DNA from: Pseudomonas anguilliseptica
GTDB lineage: Bacteria > Pseudomonadota > Gammaproteobacteria > Pseudomonadales > Pseudomonadaceae
Reading direction: 5' to 3'
Assembly: GCF_900105355.1 (NCBI RefSeq)
Contig: NZ_FNSC01000001.1
Coordinates: 248,001 to 312,000 of the forward strand
DNA: 64,000 bases
In this document: positions 1 through 8,901 of the stretch, piece by piece
Numbering within the stretch: position 1 is the first letter of the stretch
Layout: each line of letters opens with the position of its first letter
Notes under the pieces: model-generated
What the model saw: the letters and a program-made list of their open reading frames with translations, nothing else
Databases searched by the model: none
Told to the model about the DNA's origin: nothing
Position numbers and translations under genes: made by a program

Positions 1-119
1 GCCTGCGCACACGCCAGTCGGTTTAACAGCTCGGCTCATCGCCAGGTGGATGGATAACAGCAGCCACCCTATGTCGGCAGCAGACGCCGCAAGAACACCG
101 ATGACGTACACTGCGCTGC

Positions 120-431
120 ATGAGTCAGAACATCCCCCATACCCAACTCGCGGATAAACCCGCAGTCAGCTGCAGCAACTGCGCGGCCTGCTGCTGTCAG
201 CTGGAAGTCATGCTGATCACCGATACCGGCGTGCCGCCGCGCTATATCGATACCGATGACTGGGGCGGCGAAGTCATGCTGCGCCTCGACGACGGCTGGT
301 GCGTAGCGCTGGACCGCAACAGCATGCGCTGCACCATCTACGAGGTGCGCCCACTGATCTGCCGCGAATTCGAAACCGCCTCCCCCGAGTGCCTGGACGA
401 GCGCAAAAGCATGAGCAGCATCTACCGCTAG
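120..431 (+). CDS. YkgJ-family cysteine cluster protein
   Basis: This 103-residue protein has the cysteine pattern of the YkgJ/UPF0153 family: CSNCAACCC near residues 18-26, a later cysteine in WCVAL, CTIYEVRPLICREF around residues 70-83, and a final cysteine near the C-terminus. The family is thought to bind a metal or Fe-S cluster, but its biochemical role is not established. The ATG at 120 gives the usual N-terminus. It converges on rtcR with only about 11 bases between the stops, so it is probably not part of the RNA-repair operon. The identification is firm at family level only. Confidence 0.85.
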   Translation: MSQNIPHTQLADKPAVSCSNCAACCCQLEVMLITDTGVPPRYIDTDDWGGEVMLRLDDGWCVALDRNSMRCTIYEVRPLICREFETASPECLDERKSMSSIYR

Positions 432-442
432 CGGTATTGCCG

Positions 443-2053
<1,611 letters not shown>

Positions 2054-2197
2054 TCTTATACCAAAAGATAAATAGCGATAACAAAATATAGCAATGCAAG
2101 TAGCCAAACCCGAACAGATTTTATTCCAAGCTCAGAAATTAAAATATTTTCCATATAAATCAATAATTTATAAAAATATTTCACCAGCCTGAATATT
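2054..2197. promoter_or_regulatory. AT-rich rtcR / rtc-operon divergent regulatory region
   Basis: The 144 bases between the rtcR start and the sigma-54 promoter are strikingly AT-rich compared with the GC-rich genes on both sides. They contain short inverted A/T tracts such as AAAATATTTT near 2141-2150 and AAAAATATTT near 2172-2181. Sigma-54 activators bind enhancer-like sites roughly 80-150 bases upstream of their promoter, so RtcR sites are expected here. I cannot define the exact site. The rtcR promoter must also lie in this interval. Confidence 0.55.
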
Positions 2198-2198
2198 C

Positions 2199-2214
2199 TG
2201 GCACGCCCCTCGCT
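2199..2214 (+). promoter_or_regulatory. Sigma-54 (-24/-12) promoter of the rtc operon
   Basis: The bases TGGCACGCCCCTCGCT match the sigma-54 consensus TGGCACG-N4-TTGCW at every key position except one (TCGC for TTGC). The GG and GC dinucleotides have the required spacing. This predicts transcription starting near 2225, about 110 bases before the first tRNA-like RNA. Its position between rtcR and the repair genes is the expected one for RtcR control. Confidence 0.85.
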
Positions 2215-2334
2215 ACATCCCTCTCGACCACAGCGCCAGGCAGGCCAACGGGTCGGGAGTCATATCCCGCCGGTGCAGGGATCCACCTTCGGGTTCGGAT
2301 GCCCCGTATGCCGCCACCGCAACGCTCGGTCACT

Positions 2335-2407
2335 GGCTCGGTAGCTCAGTCGGATAGAGCAATCCTCCTCGGAGGATCGGTCGCAGGTTCGAGTCCTGCC
2401 CGAGCCA
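2335..2407 (+). ncRNA. tRNA-like RNA 1 with tetraloop-capped anticodon arm
   Basis: The sequence folds as a cloverleaf. There is a perfect 7-bp acceptor stem (GGCTCGG 2335-2341 with CCGAGCC 2400-2406), a D arm (GCTC/GAGC, 2344-2360) and a T arm (GCAGG, loop TTCGAGT, CCTGC, 2383-2399) with a 5-base variable region. The anticodon position holds ATCCTC/GAGGAT closed by the tetraloop CTCG, so a 7-base anticodon loop cannot form. No CCA is encoded. It lies inside the predicted sigma-54 transcript upstream of the SPFH gene. Published comparative work predicted a tRNA-like RNA accompanying SPFH-type RNA-repair operons, which this fits. Confidence 0.8.
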
Positions 2408-2478
2408 TTTCGATAGCTCAGTCGGATAGAGCGGTCTTCTTCGGAAGACTTGTCGCGGGTTCGATTCCCGCTCGAAAA
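2408..2478 (+). ncRNA. tRNA-like RNA 2, abutting the first, UUCG-capped arm
   Basis: This second cloverleaf begins directly after the first. The acceptor TTTCGA (2408-2413) pairs with TCGAAA (2472-2477). The D-arm region 2414-2432 is identical to that of RNA 1 over 19 bases. The T arm is GCGGG-TTCGATT-CCCGC (2455-2471). The anticodon arm is GTCTTC/GAAGAC closed by TTCG (2440-2443), the very stable cUUCGg tetraloop, and so has no anticodon loop. The stems differ in sequence from RNA 1 but keep pairing, which supports a selected structure. No CCA is encoded. The role is unknown; it may be a substrate, decoy or scaffold for the repair proteins. Confidence 0.8.
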
Positions 2479-2735
2479 ATGCCCTCTCACGGCAGCTACA
2501 CCGCAGCACCGCAGTACCCGTTGGCGTGGCAGAGACGTTTCGCTGCCGCCGCCGATCCGCCCGGCCTCGTGCTCGAGCGGCGGGCAGAGTCAGCGTCGGG
2601 CCAAAGCAGGCCTTACGACCAGGACGGTCGCGACCCACGCTCACCCCGCCGCCCCAGTACGGACGCCCGGCGGGTCGGCGAACGCCAACACCAGTAAGCA
2701 GATACCGATAAGAAATAACGAAAAAGGAATTAACG
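2479..2735 (+). other. GC-rich untranslated leader between tRNA-like RNAs and SPFH gene
   Basis: About 257 bases separate the second tRNA-like RNA from the next start codon. I find no convincing gene here on either strand. The stretch is GC-rich and can form several hairpins, for example GCCCG with CGGGC around 2565-2585 and CGACCC with GGGTCG around 2630-2675. It ends with a purine-rich ribosome-binding site (AAAAAGGAA) before the ATG at 2736. It may contain RNA-processing sites that free the tRNA-like RNAs; that is inference. Confidence 0.5.
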
Positions 2736-3881
2736 ATGAACATGTTCAAACGCTTAGTGGTGAAAAAAAACGAGCGCGCAATGCTGTACGCCGAAGGCGA
2801 TTTCCAGACCATTCTGGAGCCCGGCCTGTACCGCCGTTTCGATCCGCGCAACCGCCTGAGCGTTGAAGTGTTCAGCCTGAACTGCCCGCGCTTTGAACAC
2901 CGCCTGACCGGTTACCTGCGCAAAGAGCAGCCGGCACTGATCGAGCGTCACTTCGAGCGTTTCGATACCGCCGAGCACGAGGCAGGCCTGCGCTACGAGG
3001 ACGGCATGCTGGTAGAAATATTGCCGCCCGGCAGCCGTCGCCTGTACTGGAAGGGCCAGAACGAACAGCGCCTGGAGCGCATCGACCTGAGCCAGGAGTA
3101 CCGCTTGGACGCCGCACTGGTCGCCCTGCTCACCCAACCCGGCCTGCGCAGCCAAGCCTTGCAGGGCCTGGACGCAGTGTTGCTGACCCAGGTTCCGGCG
3201 TTTCAGGTCGGCGTACTCAAGGTCAATGGCGAGGTGATCGAACTGTTGCCGGCCGGCCACTACGGCTTCTGGCGCTTCAACCGACAGATCAACGTCGAGT
3301 TGGTGGATATACGGATTCAGGTCCTGGAAGTCAGCGGTCAGGAAATCCTCACCCGCGACAAGATCAGCCTGCGCCTGAACCTCGCGGCCAACTGGCACTA
3401 CAGCGACGTGTTGCTGGCCCATTCGCGCCTGGCCAAACCCCAGGAGCACCTGTACCGCGAGCTGCAATTCGGCCTGCGCGCAGCGGTGGGCACCCGCACC
3501 CTGGACGAACTGCTGGAGAACAAGCAGTTGATCGACGAGGCAGTGAGCAGCCACCTCGCCGCCAAGCTGCCCGGCTGCGGTCTGGAGGTCAGCAGCCTGG
3601 GCGTGCGCGACATCATCCTGCCCGGCGAGATGAAAACCTTGCTGGCCCAGGTGGTAGCAGCGGAGAAAGCGGCCCAGGCCAACGTGATCCGCCGCCGCGA
3701 GGAAACCTCGGCGACGCGCTCGTTGCTCAACACCGCCAAGGTGATGGAAGACAACCCGACGGCCCTGCGCCTGAAGGAGCTGGAAACCCTGGAGCGGGTG
3801 GCCGAGCGCATCGACCGGATTTCCGTGTTCGGTGGGCTGGATCAGGTGCTTAACGGCCTGGTGAGCCTGGCCCCGAAATAA
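2736..3881 (+). CDS. SPFH/band-7 (slipin-like) protein of the RNA-repair operon
   Basis: The 381-residue protein begins MNMFKRLVVKKNERAMLY, resembling slipins whose N-terminal hairpin is replaced by a soluble segment. The central part (about 150-330) has band-7 features, including the EILTRDKISLRLNLAANW strand pattern and an alanine/glutamate-rich helix EMKTLLAQVVAAEKAAQANV typical of SPFH oligomers. I see no clear membrane segment. It is the first protein gene after the two tRNA-like RNAs. SPFH proteins form large rings or scaffolds; in repair operons they have been proposed to act as RNA or ligase scaffolds. That role is inferred. Confidence 0.85.
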   Translation: MNMFKRLVVKKNERAMLYAEGDFQTILEPGLYRRFDPRNRLSVEVFSLNCPRFEHRLTGYLRKEQPALIERHFERFDTAEHEAGLRYEDGMLVEILPPGSRRLYWKGQNEQRLERIDLSQEYRLDAALVALLTQPGLRSQALQGLDAVLLTQVPAFQVGVLKVNGEVIELLPAGHYGFWRFNRQINVELVDIRIQVLEVSGQEILTRDKISLRLNLAANWHYSDVLLAHSRLAKPQEHLYRELQFGLRAAVGTRTLDELLENKQLIDEAVSSHLAAKLPGCGLEVSSLGVRDIILPGEMKTLLAQVVAAEKAAQANVIRRREETSATRSLLNTAKVMEDNPTALRLKELETLERVAERIDRISVFGGLDQVLNGLVSLAPK

Positions 3882-3942
3882 CAGCGCCGCCGGCCTACCG
3901 AGGCAGGCGGCCTGCACAGAAGATGCAAGGATAGGCAGCATT

Positions 3943-4305
3943 ATGAAAAGCGGAAAACAACGCCGCCGGGAAATCAAAACGGCTCGCCGATTGCGGGCTA
4001 CCAAGGCGCAGCAAGCCCTGATCGAACATCTGCCGCTGGGCTTTAGCCCAACCGCGGCAATAGCGGTCAACCCAGCGTTGTTGGCGTCCTACAACAGCTA
4101 CGGCGAGCCGTTATTTCTCGCCCGTGGCTGGTATCAGAATCAGCCGTTTCGTTGCATCGACTGCGGTAAGGACGAAGTCTGGACCGCTGCACAGCAACGC
4201 TGGTGGTACGAAGTGGTACAAGGCTCGGTATACGCCAATGCGGTGCGCTGCCGACCCTGCCGCCTGATCCGCCGCCTGGCTGGCCGCGCTCAGGCAACAC
4301 GTTAA
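3943..4305 (+). CDS. Small zinc-ribbon domain protein
   Basis: The 120-residue protein has a basic N-terminus (MKSGKQRRREIKTARRLRATK) and a C-terminal ribbon with two cysteine pairs, CIDCG near 66-70 and CRPCR near 105-109, separated by a tryptophan-rich segment (WTAAQQRWWYEVV). This fits the probable zinc-ribbon domain family often found near other stress genes. Arg/Lys richness suggests nucleic-acid contact. It lies 61 bases after the SPFH gene and 48 bases before rtcB on the same strand, so it is likely part of the RNA-repair operon. Function not established. Confidence 0.75.
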   Translation: MKSGKQRRREIKTARRLRATKAQQALIEHLPLGFSPTAAIAVNPALLASYNSYGEPLFLARGWYQNQPFRCIDCGKDEVWTAAQQRWWYEVVQGSVYANAVRCRPCRLIRRLAGRAQATR

Positions 4306-4353
4306 ATGCGCACGGCCCTATAGCCGGCACTTATTGAATACAGAGACAAGACC

Positions 4354-5580
4354 ATGAAAGACACAAGCTACCAACTTTTAGAAGTCGCGGGCGGCAAGCC
4401 GATCAAGCTCTGGACCCAGGGCGTGCCGGTGGAAACCGAGGCGCAGCAGCAGCTGATCAACACCGCCAAGCTGCCGTTTATCTTCAAACACCTGGCGGTG
4501 ATGCCGGACGTGCACCTGGGTAAGGGGTCGACCATTGGCAGCGTGATCCCCACCCTCGGTGCGGTGATCCCCGCCGCAGTGGGCGTGGATATCGGCTGCG
4601 GAATGATGGCCGCGCGCACCTCGCTGACCGCCAGTGATCTGCCGGATAACCTCAGCGGGCTGCGCGACGCCATCGAACGCGCCGTGCCTCACGGCCGTAC
4701 CAATACCCGCGCAGGCCGCGATAAAGGCGCCTGGGAAAACGTACCCACCGCCACCGATCAGGCCTGGGCGAACCTGGCCGGGCGCTTCAAGCTGATCACC
4801 GATAAACAGCCGCGACTGGAAAAAACCAACAACCGCAAACACCTGGGAACTCTGGGCACCGGCAACCACTTTATCGAGGTCTGCCTGGACGAGGCGCAGC
4901 GCGTCTGGTTCATGTTGCACAGCGGCTCGCGCGGCGTGGGTAATGCCATCGGCAGCCTGTATATCGAACTGGCCAAGGCCGATATGCGCCAGCACATTGC
5001 CAACCTGCCGGACAAGGACCTGGCCTACTTCGAAGAAGGCAGCCAGCACTATCAGGACTATGTGGAGGCCGTGGGCTGGGCCCAGGACTTCGCCCGGCAG
5101 AACCGCGAGCTGATGATGCAGGCAGTGATAGCCGCGGCGCGCCAGGTGATCGGCAAGCCGTTCGAGGCCAGCCTGCAGGCGGTCAACTGCCACCACAACT
5201 ATGTGCAGAAGGAGCGACATTTCGGCGAAGACGTACTGATCACCCGCAAGGGCGCGGTCTCGGCGCAAAAGGGCGAACTGGGCATCATCCCCGGTTCCAT
5301 GGGCGCGAAGAGCTTTATCGTTCGCGGGCTGGGCAACCAGGAAGCGTTCAGCTCCTGCAGCCACGGCGCCGGCCGGGTGATGAGCCGTACCCAGGCGAAG
5401 AAGCAGTTCAGCCTGGACGACCAGATCCGCGCCACCGCCCATGTGGAATGCCGCAAGGACCTCGACGTGATCGACGAGATCCCCATGGCCTACAAGGACA
5501 TCGAAAAAGTCATGCACGCCCAGCGCGAGCTGGTGGAAGTGGTACACACCCTGCGGCAGGTGGTGTGCGTTAAAGGATAG
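4354..5580 (+). CDS. rtcB: RtcB, RNA-splicing ligase
   Basis: RtcB joins RNA 3'-phosphate or 2',3'-cyclic phosphate ends to 5'-OH ends using GTP and Mn2+. The protein is 408 residues, the same length as E. coli RtcB, and is collinear with it. Metal and active-site motifs are intact: DVHLGKGS (52-59), GVDIGCG with Cys82, GTGNHF (168-173), HSGSRG (189-194), NCHHNY (278-283), and SHGAGR with the guanylation histidine at 337. It ends RQVVCVKG as in E. coli. The HEAT gene follows 5 bases later, so the two are co-transcribed and perhaps translationally coupled. Confidence 0.98.
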   Translation: MKDTSYQLLEVAGGKPIKLWTQGVPVETEAQQQLINTAKLPFIFKHLAVMPDVHLGKGSTIGSVIPTLGAVIPAAVGVDIGCGMMAARTSLTASDLPDNLSGLRDAIERAVPHGRTNTRAGRDKGAWENVPTATDQAWANLAGRFKLITDKQPRLEKTNNRKHLGTLGTGNHFIEVCLDEAQRVWFMLHSGSRGVGNAIGSLYIELAKADMRQHIANLPDKDLAYFEEGSQHYQDYVEAVGWAQDFARQNRELMMQAVIAAARQVIGKPFEASLQAVNCHHNYVQKERHFGEDVLITRKGAVSAQKGELGIIPGSMGAKSFIVRGLGNQEAFSSCSHGAGRVMSRTQAKKQFSLDDQIRATAHVECRKDLDVIDEIPMAYKDIEKVMHAQRELVEVVHTLRQVVCVKG

Positions 5581-5585
5581 GAAGT

Positions 5586-6938
5586 ATGAAACATCTGAAA
5601 GAATGGCTGGCGCGGCTAAAGAGCCGCACCGTAAGCGGCGATTACTGGGAAAACCGGCGCCACCACGAAGCGCTGGAGGTGCTAGCGGCCGGCGAGGCTC
5701 ACGGCGATTGGCTCACGCTCAGCACTCACAGCAACGGCTTCGTCCGTGAGGTCGCAGTGCGCGAGCTGAGCGAACAGCCTTCGCCCGATGCGCTGGCGGC
5801 GCTGCTCGAGCGCGTCAACGACTGGGTGCCGCAAATACGCCAATTGGCCCTTGATGGCGTGCAGCACTATCTGGTGCCTGAGCATGCACCGGCTTTGTTG
5901 CATGCACTGCAACCGCTGATGGCCCTAGCCGAACGCCAGCGTGCCGACCACAGCCAAACGCTGGCGGCAACACGCGAAGCCTTGCAAGCACCCGAAGTAC
6001 GCAATGAGGTGGAAACCGCATTCACCGCACTCCACGGCAAAGCAGCGCGGTTTCTCTTTGCGCTTTTGCTGGAAGCGAGCGACGAGCCAGCGGCCCTGCT
6101 GAGCAAGGCGCTGGGCCATCGAGAGATGACCGTACGACAACTGGCGGTTTCGGCCTGCCAGACCCTACCAGCCGAGCTAGCGCGCCCTCTGCTGATGCAA
6201 ACACTCAAGACACCGGGCGCCAGCGTACGGGTCAATGCCTTGCGCTGTCTGCTACCGCTACTTGATGAGCCGCGTGCGTTGCTGCGTGAAGCACTAATGG
6301 ACCCATCACCGGCGGTGCGCAGCCTGGCACGCTGGGCGGCACCACGCTGGCAGGTGGATGCACGCGAAGTGCTGGATGCCCGCCTTCATCAGTCAGCGCC
6401 ATGCAGCAAGCGCGACTGGCTGGGGCTGCTAGGCCTAGCCTGCGAGCTAGCAGTGGAACTGGAGGAACACTGGAAGGACGCGGCCCAGCAGGCCCCCGCG
6501 AGCAGTGTAAGGCTGGCTGCCGTCGAGAACCTCACGCAAGCAGATCTCGCGAGGCAGTTGATGGCGCTGGATGACTCCGCTGACAAGGTATTCGCCAAAG
6601 CGGTCGAGCGCCTGCGTACGCAGGACTGGAATCGGGTGGCCAGAGAGTTCGACATCAGACTGGATGACGGCTGGTACGACCTGCCCAGCAACCGGCGTAC
6701 TGCGCTACTGCGATTGCGACCACGCTGGCAACAATTGGCCTATTTGTTACGTCGCCTGGATAACGCTCCTGAAGAGCAGGCGTACTGGCTGGAACAGGTG
6801 AATATCTGGTGCAGCGGACAGTACCTGATGGTCGACCCGGTAACGGCGAAGCCTGAACGAGAACTGCTGACGCAGAGGGTCGAGAGGCTGGAGTTCGACG
6901 GTCTCCTGCTCAAGGGCAGCGCTAATCGATTGCGCTGA
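5586..6938 (+). CDS. HEAT-repeat protein linked to rtcB
   Basis: The 450-residue protein consists of repeated helical pairs with HEAT-like signatures: EVAVRELSEQPSPDALAALL, IRQLALDGVQHYL, VRQLAVSACQTLP, VRVNALRCLLPLL, VRSLARWAAPRW and VRLAAVENLT, spaced about 35 residues apart. There is no signal peptide or catalytic motif. HEAT proteins are usually binding scaffolds. It starts 5 bases after the rtcB stop, which argues that it acts with RtcB, possibly holding the RNA substrate or the partner nucleotidyltransferase. Unlike rtcB and rtcA it is not a universal member of rtc operons, and its role is unknown. Confidence 0.8.
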   Translation: MKHLKEWLARLKSRTVSGDYWENRRHHEALEVLAAGEAHGDWLTLSTHSNGFVREVAVRELSEQPSPDALAALLERVNDWVPQIRQLALDGVQHYLVPEHAPALLHALQPLMALAERQRADHSQTLAATREALQAPEVRNEVETAFTALHGKAARFLFALLLEASDEPAALLSKALGHREMTVRQLAVSACQTLPAELARPLLMQTLKTPGASVRVNALRCLLPLLDEPRALLREALMDPSPAVRSLARWAAPRWQVDAREVLDARLHQSAPCSKRDWLGLLGLACELAVELEEHWKDAAQQAPASSVRLAAVENLTQADLARQLMALDDSADKVFAKAVERLRTQDWNRVAREFDIRLDDGWYDLPSNRRTALLRLRPRWQQLAYLLRRLDNAPEEQAYWLEQVNIWCSGQYLMVDPVTAKPERELLTQRVERLEFDGLLLKGSANRLR

Positions 6939-6970
6939 GCAATACATACAGAACAGAAAGGAAGAACTAC

Positions 6971-7768
6971 ATGGAAAGGCAGGAACGCCACCCGCTCTCG
7001 GCAGAAATGCGTGAGTGGGTATTGCGTGAGCTGAAAGCAATAGAAGCGCAGCATGAGGTCACCGTGCTCTACGCCTGCGAGTCGGGTAGCCGTGCCTGGG
7101 GCTTTGCCTCGCCGGATAGCGACTACGACGTGCGCTTCGTCTATGTGCCGCGCCAGCCTTGGTACCTGCGCGTGGACGCGCCGCGCGATGTGATCGAGCG
7201 GCCGCTGAGCGATGAGCTGGATATAGGCGGCTGGGAGCTGCGCAAGACCCTGCAGTTGCTGCGCAAATCCAATCCCACGCTGCTGGAGTGGCTGGACTCT
7301 CCGCTGATTTACCGCAGCGAGCCGGGGGCCGCCGAGCAGTTGCGCGAGCTGGCCGAGCAGTTCTACTGCCCGACCGCGGCGCGTCACCACTACCTGTCGA
7401 TGGCCAAGAAGAACTTTCGCGGCTACCTGCAGGACGAGCAGGTGCGCTTCAAAAAGTACCTCTATGTGCTGCGCCCGCTACTGGCCGTACGTTGGATCGA
7501 CCAAGGCCTGGGCCGGCCACCGATGACCTTCACCGCGCTGCTCGACGCCACCGTGCGCGACCCTGCCCTGCTGGCGGAAATCGATGCTCTGCTGACGCTC
7601 AAGCGCCAGGTGGTGGAGTCGACCTATGGCCCGCGCCGTGAAGCGATCCATGGGTTTATCGAGCAGGCTTTGCAGCAAGCCGACATGCAGCCGGCACTGC
7701 CCAAGGCGGGCGGCGACACGGCCGATCTTGACCGCTATCTGTGCGAGACGGTGCTGCGCTATTCGTAA
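6971..7768 (+). CDS. RlaP-type nucleotidyltransferase of the RNA-repair operon
   Basis: The 265-residue protein carries the DNA-polymerase-beta-like nucleotidyltransferase signature GSRAWGFASPDSDYDVRF at residues 39-56, with the catalytic acidic pair Asp51 and Asp53 in the DSDYD segment. The remainder (about 90-260) is helical with the motif AKKNFRGYLQDEQVRFKKYL, typical of the RlaP/YcgL family. This family has been linked by genome context to several RNA ligases, where it may add nucleotides to damaged RNA 3' ends. Activity here is inferred. It sits between the HEAT gene and rtcA in the same direction, with short gaps. Confidence 0.85.
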   Translation: MERQERHPLSAEMREWVLRELKAIEAQHEVTVLYACESGSRAWGFASPDSDYDVRFVYVPRQPWYLRVDAPRDVIERPLSDELDIGGWELRKTLQLLRKSNPTLLEWLDSPLIYRSEPGAAEQLRELAEQFYCPTAARHHYLSMAKKNFRGYLQDEQVRFKKYLYVLRPLLAVRWIDQGLGRPPMTFTALLDATVRDPALLAEIDALLTLKRQVVESTYGPRREAIHGFIEQALQQADMQPALPKAGGDTADLDRYLCETVLRYS

Positions 7769-7812
7769 CCCGGGCGCGTGAATGCCCGGCCTGTCTAATT
7801 TGGATCAGAAGT

Positions 7813-8850
7813 ATGCAAACGGAATTTTTGGAACTGGACGGCGCCATCGGTGGTGGCCAGGTACTGCGCAGCGCGCTAAGCCTGTCGATGGTCAGCGGGC
7901 GGCCGTTTCGCATCGTCAATATTCGCGCCCAGCGCAGCCGGCCGGGCTTGTTGCGTCAGCACCTGACCGCTGTGCTGGCGGCGGCCGAGGTCTGTGACGC
8001 GCAAATCGAAGAGGCGCTGTTGGGCTCGATGAGCCTGAGTTTTCGCCCTGGTGCAATCAAGGCCGGCGACTACAGCTTCAGCATCGGCACGGCCGGTAGC
8101 TGCACCCTAGTGCTGCAGACGCTGCTGCCGGCCTTGCTGCTCGCCCCCGATAACAGCCGCCTGCGGATCAGCGGCGGCACTCATAACCCGGCCGCGCCGC
8201 CGAGCGATTTTCTCCAGCAGGCCTGGTTGCCGCTGTTACGGCGTATGGGCGCGCAGCTGGAATTGAGCCTGCTGCGCCATGGCTTCGCGCCGGCCGGCGG
8301 CGGGCAGTTGGAGCTGCATGTGCAACCCGGCCAACTGAAGCCGCTGCATCTAGAAACGCGCGGCGCCGTGCTCGATCAACAAGCTCGCTGCCTGCTGGCC
8401 GGTGTGCCCGGCCATGTCGGCGCTAGGGAATTGGAACGCCTAGCGAAACGCCTGAATCTGCCGGAAGAGGCGCTGCATTTCGTCCACCTGCCGCAAGAGC
8501 ACGGCCCGGGTAACGCATTACTGCTGGACGTACGCTGCGAACATGTCAGCGAGCTGTTCGCAGCCTTCGGTCAGCCGCGACTACGCGCCGAGAACGTCGC
8601 CGACCAGGTGGCGAAACAGGCCCGCGATTGGCTAGGCAGCGATACGGCAGTAGCCGAGCACCTGGCCGATCAGTTGCTGCTGCCCATGGCCTTGGCCGGC
8701 GGCGGCAGCTTTACCACGCCGCGGCGCACCGCGCATTTGGACAGCAATATCCAGGTGATCGAAACCTTTATGCCGGTACGTATCCACTGTGAAACCCTCG
8801 GGCCGGAGCGGATACGAGTCAGTTTGCTGGCTGCCGCCCCAAGCAACTGA
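7813..8850 (+). CDS. rtcA: RtcA, RNA 3'-terminal phosphate cyclase
   Basis: RtcA uses ATP to convert RNA 3'-phosphate ends to 2',3'-cyclic phosphates. The ATG at 7813 gives MQTEFLELDGAIGGGQVLRS, the standard N-terminus; an upstream in-frame start would add 24 unlikely residues. The 345-residue length is close to E. coli RtcA. Diagnostic segments include SIGTAGSCTLVLQTLLPALL, GGTHNPAAPPSDF, RHGFAPAGGGQLEL and the C-terminal TTPRRTAHLDSNIQVIETF, which contains the adenylated histidine region (HLDSN). It is the last gene of the operon and is followed by a strong terminator. Confidence 0.97.
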   Translation: MQTEFLELDGAIGGGQVLRSALSLSMVSGRPFRIVNIRAQRSRPGLLRQHLTAVLAAAEVCDAQIEEALLGSMSLSFRPGAIKAGDYSFSIGTAGSCTLVLQTLLPALLLAPDNSRLRISGGTHNPAAPPSDFLQQAWLPLLRRMGAQLELSLLRHGFAPAGGGQLELHVQPGQLKPLHLETRGAVLDQQARCLLAGVPGHVGARELERLAKRLNLPEEALHFVHLPQEHGPGNALLLDVRCEHVSELFAAFGQPRLRAENVADQVAKQARDWLGSDTAVAEHLADQLLLPMALAGGGSFTTPRRTAHLDSNIQVIETFMPVRIHCETLGPERIRVSLLAAAPSN

Positions 8851-8859
8851 CAAACCAAT

Positions 8860-8887
8860 AAAAAGCCGGATAACAATCCGGCTTTTT
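8860..8887. terminator. Bidirectional rho-independent terminator
   Basis: AAAAAGCCGGAT (8860-8871) pairs perfectly with ATCCGGCTTTTT (8876-8887) around an AACA loop. It has T tracts in both directions, so it can end both the plus-strand rtc operon and the minus-strand pagL transcript. Confidence 0.9.
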
Positions 8888-8901
8888 AACAGCTCAAACC
8901 G

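Noticed and set aside
2290..2320. A possible third tRNA-like T arm (GGGTTCGGATGCCCC) upstream of the pair
   Set aside because: The stem is too short and no matching acceptor or D arm could be found.
2335..2478. The two cloverleaves as ordinary tRNA genes (for example tRNA-Arg or tRNA-Glu)
   Set aside because: Neither can form a 7-base anticodon loop, no CCA is encoded and they sit in a sigma-54 repair operon, so they are called tRNA-like RNAs.
2754..4070. A 438-residue open frame on the minus strand opposite the SPFH gene
   Set aside because: It is a shadow of a GC-rich gene, with Gln/His/Leu-rich composition and no family features.
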